29,231 bases of DNA from Acanthaster planci (taxonomy: Eukaryota > Echinodermata > Asteroidea > Valvatida > Acanthasteridae). Position numbers and translations under genes: made by a program. The stretch covers positions 38,905 through 68,135 of the forward strand of contig NW_019091385.1 in NCBI RefSeq assembly GCF_001949145.1. Direction: 5' to 3'. The notes beneath the pieces were generated by a model that saw nothing but the letters and a program-made list of their open reading frames with translations, did no database searches and had not been told where the DNA came from. Positions 21,801 through 26,242 of this stretch are shown here, piece by piece. How positions within the stretch are numbered: the first letter of the stretch is position 1; each line of letters opens with the position of its first letter.

Positions 21801-23759
21801 GCTCCTGTCTCCACATCATCCTGCAAATTGAAAAAAGGTTTTCCCAGCTTCCCAAGACTGATATGCCCAGCCTTTATTTCTTTGATTCGTGTATTTCGGC
21901 AAGCAGTTTGCAGTACAGCGTTCGTATTTTGCATTTCCGAAAGTAAGCAGTAATCTCACAAATTACATACTCATTTGGACGTGAATACAACATTTGACCA
22001 CTTTACTGAGCAAACGACGACACAGAAAAATGGTACACATGCTAGTACCATTTTTGAGGGGAAAATATCCAACCGCTCATGACGACTTACCCACAGGGGG
22101 CCCTAGAATAGATTCTTAATGCTAATCATCCATTACCTGCTTGAATGAAAATCTACGAGATGACTTTCTTCCTTTCCTTAATCTTTCCTCACCTCTTTTC
22201 AGCTCACCCCATATCTTTCCTCACCACTTTTCAGCTCACCCCATATCTTTCCTCACCACTTTTCAGCTCACCCCATATCTTTCCTCACCACTTTTCAGCT
22301 CACCCCATATCTTTCCTCACCACTTTTCAGCTCACCCCATATCTTTCCTCACCACTTTTCAGCTCACCCCATATCTTTCCTCACCTCTTTTCAGCTCACC
22401 CCATATCTTTCCTCACCACTTTTCAGCTCACCCCATATCTTTCCCCAACACTTTTCAGCTCACCCCATATCATCGCCCAGTATCCCACCCTTGTTTTTAC
22501 GGTGCAACCTCCAGAACCACATCAGGGCTTCCCTCTGATAGGAGTAGAGCTTGCTGTACAGGTCCACATGAAGGTAGAACCCCTTGCCGATGTGTTGCAT
22601 GCCGCTGTCTTCGTCAGATTCTGACTCTGATCCATTCTCCCTCAAGTATTCCTGATTAAGCAGCGACGGTAAAGATAACTCAATCAACAGATTAATGTTA
22701 CTTAGATTATTATGTATTTAAAGGGTACAAATACAAAACTCTATAGAGGTCTGGCAATGCAATTGGGAAGCAACGAAAACCTATGAAACACCAGGATAGA
22801 AGGTATGAAATAAAAAGATAAATACTGATTTTTTTTTTAGGATTTTCAATAATCAGTAAAGACTAGGTACTTCTCCAATAGTTATGATTAAATAAATCTT
22901 GAATTTGTTTATTTTCTGAAGTGAAAAGCAGCAAAGTCTTTATGATTAATCTTCCAAAAATTACATACAATTTTTGGCTCAAAAAACCTATAATCTAGGA
23001 AAAATTCTAATAAATCAAATCTCTGCCGAATCTAATAGATTAGGAACAATTCATTCATCTAAATCTCAAGTTCTAAGGCATATTGGTAGCAACTGATAAT
23101 CTTAACATTCTTGATAATTCTTAATGTTTAAAAATTCTCCAATGTACTTCAATCTACCGGGCAATTCCTCAATCCTACAAAATCCTGTAAAATCTCCTGG
23201 TGGATTTTGTAGGATCTGGGAGGCTTCTTAGCTACTCAGAGCTACTCAGATAATAACTTTCATGTACCTCAATTCTGGTGATTCTCTTAAGAACTTTCTC
23301 TGTCTTGACAATCTTGGATGCCCGGATGAGGAACTGCAGCGATTCCCGGGGGTGGCCCTCCTCTGCTGCTTTGCGGGCTTGCTTCATCAGTTGAGTGTAT
23401 TGCTGTTGGTCCTCGATACTTGGTTTGGGTTGGCTCCCCCGATCCGGAGTGTTGGTTATTTCTAGTTTTTGGACAAATTTAATTTGGTAGTCATTTTCCA
23501 AAAGTCTTATTTCTAACCTCGTCCTCCGTAAATTTTCAAAAATCAACATTGGTTTTGGGTTGACAAAAGAATTCACTACTTAGATATATTTCTTAAATCG
23601 TCATATTCTTAAATCGTCATAAATAAGGGATTGAAATTTGAGGTTTTGTGGGCAAGAATTGCATGAAGTTGAGGCATCCAAAGCAGAGAAGAGTTTTGCT
23701 TTGAGCTTCAACGTACCTCTGAGAGGAGTGTGTCTTCTTTCTATGTCGGTGTTATCCAT
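9703..23759 (-). CDS. ERCC6L: ERCC6L/PICH, SNF2-family DNA translocase, complete 20-exon gene
   Basis: PICH is a double-strand-DNA translocase of the SNF2 family. In mitosis it coats ultrafine anaphase bridges and works with BLM, topoisomerase II and PLK1 (known for the family). I joined 20 coding exons by GT-AG sites; every junction keeps frame and gives 1,520 residues (human about 1,250). Domains in order: N-terminal TPR (about 30-75); SNF2 ATPase with Walker A DDMGLGKT (139-146), DEGH box (245-248) and LTGTP (271-275); FLRRTKADV (341-349); helicase C with [19 protein letters not shown] and [11 protein letters not shown] (591-601); a PICH-specific stretch [16 protein letters not shown]; an acidic Ser/Pro-rich tail (803-1473); and a C-terminal TPR (about 1465-1510). 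The start ATG lies in exon 1, with an in-frame TGA six codons upstream. The DEGH box is CSB-like where human PICH has DEAH. The TPR at both ends separates it from ERCC6 and ERCC6L2. I saw no frameshift or missing catalytic residue. No canonical polyadenylation signal is visible in the roughly 700 bases after the stop. Confidence 0.96.
10315..10462 (-). CDS. ERCC6L: ERCC6L coding exon 19
   Basis: Encodes residues 1425-1473 plus 2 bases: an acidic stretch ([16 protein letters not shown]), then [15 protein letters not shown], which begins the C-terminal TPR (human YETLVKRGKEL). Confidence 0.93.
10816..12568 (-). CDS. ERCC6L: ERCC6L coding exon 18 (long acidic tail with SUMO-interacting-like motifs)
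   Basis: A single 1,753-base exon encoding residues 841-1424, rich in Glu/Asp and Ser/Thr-Pro and probably disordered. Three hydrophobic cores followed by acidic or Ser residues look like SUMO-interacting motifs: [11 protein letters not shown] (863-873), GVIEDSDSE (890-898) and PIIDLTDSD (1030-1038). Many SP/TP sites (for example TSP, SSPENSP) could be mitotic kinase or polo-box docking sites. [17 protein letters not shown] resembles a basic-acidic block in the human tail. The acceptor is TCCTCAG|GGTCAA. The open frame continues 192 bases upstream into intron 17, which I exclude because the phase of exon 17 fits this acceptor. Confidence 0.93.
12806..13041. repeat. Dispersed AT-rich repeat, copy 2, inside ERCC6L intron 17
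   Basis: Homologous to 8818-9069. Its GGCACAGCCCT end lies about 5 bases from the exon 17 splice donor. It fills half of the 478-base intron. Confidence 0.8.
13047..13162 (-). CDS. ERCC6L: ERCC6L coding exon 17 (acidic)
   Basis: Encodes residues 802-840, a Glu-rich stretch ending DIAPPPQ. Phase matches both neighbours. The donor is the weak CAG|GTTAAG, and a repeat copy starts about 5 bases into the intron, so this exon is less certain than the motor exons. Confidence 0.82.
13350..13735 (-). repeat. tRNA-derived SINE in ERCC6L intron 16
   Basis: On the minus strand: A-box-like TGGCAAGGTAG near 13710, B-box GGTTTGATTCC (13652-13662), then a body with GTGGGTTTTACCCAGACTAC and TTTTCCTCCCACC. 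A tail with GCGCTTTATAAAT follows. The body resembles a motif common in marine animal SINEs (from memory). The body is shared with 18257-18445. Confidence 0.75.
13834..14059 (-). CDS. ERCC6L: ERCC6L coding exon 16 (helical segment)
   Basis: Encodes residues 727-801 plus 1 base, a charged, probably helical region starting [14 protein letters not shown]. It is weakly conserved with the human segment after the motor. Donor CACCAA|GTAAAG. Confidence 0.88.
14484..14584 (-). CDS. ERCC6L: ERCC6L coding exon 15
   Basis: Encodes residues 693-726. [13 protein letters not shown] matches the human ISDHDLMYT segment, and the exon ends AAEYVQHR, aligned to human SHYIQQR. Confidence 0.92.
15046..15194 (-). 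CDS. ERCC6L: ERCC6L coding exon 14
   Basis: Encodes residues 643-692 plus 1 base. [12 protein letters not shown] and [19 protein letters not shown] are PICH-specific and rule out other SNF2 subfamilies. Donor ACTAG|GTGAAC. Confidence 0.95.
15506..15695 (-). CDS. ERCC6L: ERCC6L coding exon 13 (motif VI, arginine finger)
   Basis: Encodes residues 580-642 plus 2 bases: [19 protein letters not shown] then IGQ, with the putative arginine finger at R598. [17 protein letters not shown] follows, close to human PICH. Confidence 0.96.
15904..15975. repeat. Imperfect palindromic MITE-like fragment in intron 12
   Basis: Ends TAATTAACCCTAAC and GTTGGGGTTAA are inverted, with TTACATACACCCGTGGGAG inside. 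Same family as the hairpin at 895-961, and matches 23984-24018 in inverse orientation. Confidence 0.65.
16155..16317 (-). CDS. ERCC6L: ERCC6L coding exon 12 (motif V)
   Basis: Encodes residues 526-579 plus 1 base. It holds [16 protein letters not shown] and [20 protein letters not shown], the canonical SNF2 motif V region. Donor ATCT|GTGAGT. Confidence 0.96.
16882..17104 (-). CDS. ERCC6L: ERCC6L coding exon 11 (helicase C start)
   Basis: Encodes residues 451-525: a short acidic insert (ADEDDDDSD), then [12 protein letters not shown] and [16 protein letters not shown] (motif IV). Acceptor CTCCAG|G; donor AACCAG|GTGGGG. Confidence 0.95.
17425..17549 (-). CDS. ERCC6L: ERCC6L coding exon 10
   Basis: Encodes residues 410-450 plus 2 bases. 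It carries [12 protein letters not shown], a hallmark of SNF2 proteins before helicase C. Donor CACTTG|GTGAGA. Confidence 0.95.
17888..18002 (-). CDS. ERCC6L: ERCC6L coding exon 9
   Basis: Encodes residues 371-409 ([15 protein letters not shown] to SLDQVKE), matching the inter-lobe segment of PICH. The donor is GAG|GTGGGC, which is acceptable but not strong. Confidence 0.93.
18257..18445 (-). repeat. SINE body copy in ERCC6L intron 8
   Basis: About 190 bases align to 13525-13715 (shared GAAGCAGTTACAGTTTTAGAG, ACTGAAAACCCAATC). The B-box region has diverged and the tail is absent. Confidence 0.8.
18517..18692 (-). CDS. ERCC6L: ERCC6L coding exon 8
   Basis: Encodes residues 313-370 plus 2 bases. 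[10 protein letters not shown] is nearly identical to the human PICH segment. [13 protein letters not shown] is the conserved end of the SNF2 N-lobe. The exon ends in a Glu-rich linker. Donor ACAG|GTGAGA. Confidence 0.95.
18901..19325. mobile_element. 425-bp MITE with 32-bp terminal inverted repeats, intron 7
   Basis: Left end ATGTGACCGCTCCAGGAAAA continuing GGTGATATAAGT. The right end is its inverse (18901-18932, 19293-19325), with two differences. Both ends sit inside intron 7, away from splice sites. No coding frame; no clear target-site duplication. Confidence 0.85.
19389..19481 (-). CDS. ERCC6L: ERCC6L coding exon 7
   Basis: Encodes residues 282-312 ([12 protein letters not shown] to NPITR), which follow the conserved TPIQNNL motif in SNF2 motors. 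Phase 0 at both ends; donor CTCGG|GTAAGT. Confidence 0.95.
19875..20010 (+). repeat. 67-bp tandem duplication in intron 6
   Basis: TTGGATCTTGTGGTGACTGG recurs 67 bases apart (19875, 19942), followed by CAGACTCCCAGGCCGTT in both. A third partial start (TTGGATCTTGTT) is at 19999. The open frames across it are not conserved. Confidence 0.85.
20367..20492 (-). CDS. ERCC6L: ERCC6L coding exon 6 (DEGH box, motif III)
   Basis: Encodes residues 240-281: [14 protein letters not shown] (Walker B/motif II), then [13 protein letters not shown] (motif III). Phase 0 at both ends. The DEGH form is normal in CSB-type SNF2 proteins, so activity is not in doubt. Confidence 0.96.
20806..20971 (-). CDS. ERCC6L: ERCC6L coding exon 5 (SNF2 ATPase)
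   Basis: Encodes residues 184-239. It contains [14 protein letters not shown], the conserved 'ITTYQ'-type SNF2 motif, and ends at FTW just before the DEGH-box strand. Acceptor TTCAG|GTCC; donor ACCTGG|GTGAGG, phase 0. Confidence 0.95.
21250..21480 (-). repeat. Possible degraded tRNA-derived SINE in intron 4
   Basis: The minus strand shows a B-box-like AAGTTCCAATCCCACC near 21415-21432. No second copy in this window, so the call is weak. Confidence 0.3.
21547..21672 (-). CDS. ERCC6L: ERCC6L coding exon 4 (Walker A second half)
   Basis: Encodes residues 142-183 plus 2 bases: [15 protein letters not shown], then a motif Ia-like [17 protein letters not shown]. Acceptor CGCAG|C and donor AAATG|GTAAGA keep phase with exons 3 and 5. 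Confidence 0.95.
22181..22471. repeat. 32-bp minisatellite, nine units, at the exon 3/intron 3 junction of ERCC6L
   Basis: On the plus strand CCCCATATCTTTCCTCACCA starts at 22207 and every 32 bases up to 22463, nearly identical. On the coding strand each unit is GATATGGG|GTGAGCTGAAAA and so on, containing the last 8 exonic bases and the donor. The unit touching exon 3 is the real splice site. Plus-strand frames of 172 and 159 residues here are only translations of the repeat. Confidence 0.95.
22464..22651 (-). CDS. ERCC6L: ERCC6L coding exon 3 (motor start, Walker A first half)
   Basis: Encodes residues 80-141 plus 2 bases. It holds an acidic stretch ([10 protein letters not shown]), the Q-motif-like LYSYQREAL and GGILGDDMG. 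The donor is ATGGG|GTGAGC, and exon 4 completes the glycine. Its last 8 bases and donor are the first unit of a 32-bp tandem array in the intron (see findings). Confidence 0.95.
22652..23267. other. ERCC6L intron 2, no embedded gene
   Basis: AT-rich. A short hairpin with 14-base arms (ATCCTACAAAATCC and its inverse) lies at about 23173-23214. Nothing else recognised. Confidence 0.5.
23268..23461 (-). CDS. ERCC6L: ERCC6L coding exon 2 (N-terminal TPR)
   Basis: Encodes residues 15-79. The segment from [15 protein letters not shown] to [10 protein letters not shown] matches the N-terminal TPR of PICH, which in human binds BEND3 (known). Acceptor CTAG|AAATAACC restores frame after exon 1. Donor GAG|GTACAT is in phase 0. 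Confidence 0.93.
23717..23759 (-). CDS. ERCC6L: ERCC6L coding exon 1 (start codon)
   Basis: Encodes residues 1-14, beginning [14 protein letters not shown], and ends in phase 1 at AGAG|GTACGT. The context CAAAAATGG is favourable. An in-frame TGA six codons upstream supports this ATG. A possible acceptor TTTAG at about 23790 suggests a spliced 5'UTR. Confidence 0.88.
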
Positions 23760-24365
23760 TTTTGCAAGGTAGGCTCACAGACTCAATATCTAAATAAGAA
23801 ATGAAACAATATGTTATGCTTGCAATATTAGATTTACAGTGATATGATGTCATGTTAATTCATGTATATGCACAACTTTGGGTTACATAAATTATTGAAT
23901 AGGCTTACTTCTTACTTGCAAAACCTCTTCTTTTGAAAACAATCTTCCTCACTGTGAACACTGGTGTACATGTTGAACAATCAGAAATTAACCATAACCC
24001 CCTGGGGTGTATGTAATTTCATGCCATGATTCGATATAGCAACGATCCTAACAATCACGACAATAAACCTTTTTGACGTTCGCAACACATAATCGGCTTC
24101 AATGACAAACAAGCAATCTATTTTTTGCACAACCCAACGGGAGAAGTGTATCTGCAAACAGTTAATCTGCTTCCATTTTATTACATATTCCAAGTCAAGC
24201 CATCTTTTTCTCAAAGAATGTTACATTATCCACCCTGAGCTGAACTGCACCCTCCCCGGCCAAAGAAAGACAGGTGGTACTGAAGTTTTCCATCCGGGTT
24301 CTTGTATGCGATCGGCGTGCACACGAAGACCATACATTCCAGACTAAATTTGTTGTGCATACTCA

Positions 24366-24480
24366 CGCCTAGGCGGGGAGTGCGTACCAAAGGACGGTCA
24401 ATTTCATTTCAAAACACACCTTCTTTTGCTTCTGCTCGGAGCGGATAGATTTGGGATAAAGATTTGGGGAATCTCTTCCA
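24366..24480 (-). other. Possible ERCC6L 5'UTR exon end with strong splice donor
   Basis: On the minus strand CCTAGGC|GTGAGT at 24367/24366 is a near-perfect donor. Together with the acceptor-like TTATTTAG at about 23790 it would splice a leader exon to the coding start. The upstream limit is a guess. Two CCAAT boxes lie 70-120 bases further upstream, as expected for a promoter. Confidence 0.3.
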
Positions 24481-24632
24481 ACAACACTGGCGTTTTGTCA
24501 TGGACCGTGCTTTGACTAAGATCGTGAATATTAATGTGCTAGTATTGGCCAATCAAAATCATGACTTGTAGCTCATTCATACCGGATTGCCCAATCATTT
24601 CAAAGATGGATCTGTGCCGGGGAGATGTGAAT

Positions 24633-24875
24633 TAATTTTGGATTTTTGCCCTGCCCGATGTGTATTTTAACACTGTATGCCCAGTGTATGCCCAGCAAGC
24701 TCGGTGGCTACATCTGATTCGAACCAGCCAGCCGACACCAGCAAGCTCGGTGGTCGAGTGGTTAAGACGTCTGCACTAGTGAGTAGGAGGTCGTGGGTTC
24801 GAGTCCCATCCGAGTATACTTGTGGTTTATCCACCATAAAGTACACGTCAGGTAGGGCAAAAAAATCCAAAATTA
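24633..24875. repeat. tRNA-Ser/Leu-derived SINE with inverted partial second copy
   Basis: A plus-strand head at about 24747-24817 has A-box TGGTCGAGTGG and B-box GGTTCGAGTCC; GTCGAGTGGTTAAGACG is typical of Ser/Leu tRNA. The tail AGGGCAAAAAAATCCAAAAT (24842-24875) has an inverted partner at 24633-24664. AGCAAGCTCGGTGG occurs twice (24695, 24741). The anticodon arm does not fold, so it is not a tRNA gene. Confidence 0.75.
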
Positions 24876-25103
24876 TTGTCCTCTTTCATATCAGAAAGAA
24901 AACTGGGAAGGGCTTTGGTTTTTGAGGGAACTTATGGGGTAAAACGGCAGCATAAAATGACGCGACGAAGAGCTGCGAACAAAGAGGAATGTGCACATGT
25001 ACTCTGGTTCCTTGATCTGGAACCATAAAAGTTTCACAATAGCCGGGTCGGGTAATCAGATGTGAAATGCGGTCATCTTTCGCCAAACTCAGGTAAAAAA
25101 TTC

Positions 25104-25553
25104 GGAGTAATTGCAGAATACCCCACCAATCTAAAAAAGTGACCCTCGGAATGACTGGTTACTTGGGTACAAGCCGGAAGCCTTGAAGGTGAAAATTCAT
25201 TGAGCATATTGAGAGGAGTGTGACACTTTGACCTGTACATGTACCTGGCTAGTAATGACTATGAGGTTGATCGTGCAGAGTGGCGGGGTATTCTGCAATT
25301 GAGCTAAAAGTTTCAAGCTTCTGGTTTTCTTGCTAAAAAAAGTTAAATATTGTCTCAATTAAATTAGCTCAATTGCATAATACCCCACCACCCCACACCA
25401 TCAACCTCATAATACTATAGCCAGGTAGGCCTACAGGTCAAACTGTGTCAACACTCTTCTCAGGGGGCACAGACATGACAGAGGGATTTCACTTTGTGGT
25501 ACCCACGTGGGTCGTTTTTTAGAGTGGCGAGGTATTCTGCAACTGATCACTCC
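25104..25553. mobile_element. 450-bp nested palindromic element upstream of RAD51C
   Basis: Outer inverted repeats 25104-25148 and 25508-25553 (TTGCAGAATACCCC, TCTAAAAAA). Inner inverted arms 25211-25305 and 25366-25462 (GAGGTTGAT, CCTGGCTA). The motif TTGCAGAATACCCC occurs four times in alternating orientation. No coding frame. Confidence 0.82.
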
Positions 25554-26124
25554 TCAAACATGTCAAAATGTACCGAAACTAGAGCTACTAGGATTAAGGA
25601 ATGGTTCCTCAAAATCTGGATATCAGTGGGTTAGTTTGAACATTGAAAAAGTGGACTTCGTTTTGCTCATGAACGCCTGACCATGGCCTGACCGACATGT
25701 GGCCAATGCAACTTGCAAGTTCACAAACGTGGCCCAGCGATTCTAAAAAGTTAAGGAAAATAATACTATTATGTACCACAGAATCATAAATTCGTTTTCA
25801 ATTAATTGGAAATTTTACTTTACCAAAATTCTTCTGTTTCTGCCAGTTTCGGCTCTTAATTTGCGAACGCAATTTTGCACGGGATGACGTTCAAAAAACC
25901 CACCATAACCATAATTTAAGTATTTGAATTCGCCGCGCATGGCTCAGGAGCCTGACTTTAACTGGTATCCAGCCATTGCTTAGATATAGCCTTTTTTTAG
26001 GAAACGGTGTAATTGGGTCTAGCTCCCAGACGCAAGGCGTCATGTTTATTCAATGTGTCAAAGTTCAATGAGTTCTGCACGAACTTCAAAGCACCGAAAC
26101 TGAATATTGAGTCTGTGATCAACA

Positions 26125-26242
26125 ATGCAGCGAGATTTAGCAAGTTTTCCTTTACCGCCTGCCATTAGGTTTAAATTTAAGGATAATGGTTTCAGTGTTG
26201 TGGAAGATGTCATTGAAATGAAGCCCAGCGAACTCAGCAGAG
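26125..26242 (+). CDS. RAD51C: RAD51C coding exon 1
   Basis: Encodes residues 1-39 plus 1 base, ending EMKPSELSR, as human EVKPSELSK. Donor AGAG|GTAGCT. Confidence 0.94.

Larger units (their letters stand above)
23760..26124. promoter_or_regulatory. Divergent intergenic region between ERCC6L and RAD51C
   Basis: Both genes start outward from this 2,365-base interval. It holds an inverted CCAAT palindrome ATTGGCCAAT (24544-24553), a second CCAAT (24591-24595) and a CHR-like TTTGAA on the minus strand (24408-24413). Near RAD51C there is a CRE-like TGACGT (25885-25890). A SINE pair (24633-24875) and a palindromic element (25104-25553) occupy much of the rest. Transcription starts cannot be placed from sequence alone, so the promoter role is inferred from gene orientation. 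Confidence 0.5.

Noticed and set aside
22181-22471. CRISPR-like regular spacing of 32 bp
   Set aside because: Units are contiguous with no unique spacers, and the context is an animal intron.
22141-22659. Plus-strand open frames of 172 and 159 residues
   Set aside because: They are translations of the 32-bp minisatellite in two frames and run into antisense of ERCC6L exon 3; no independent gene evidence.
24741-24817. Functional tRNA-Ser/Leu gene
   Set aside because: A and B boxes are good, but the anticodon stem does not pair and a SINE tail follows.
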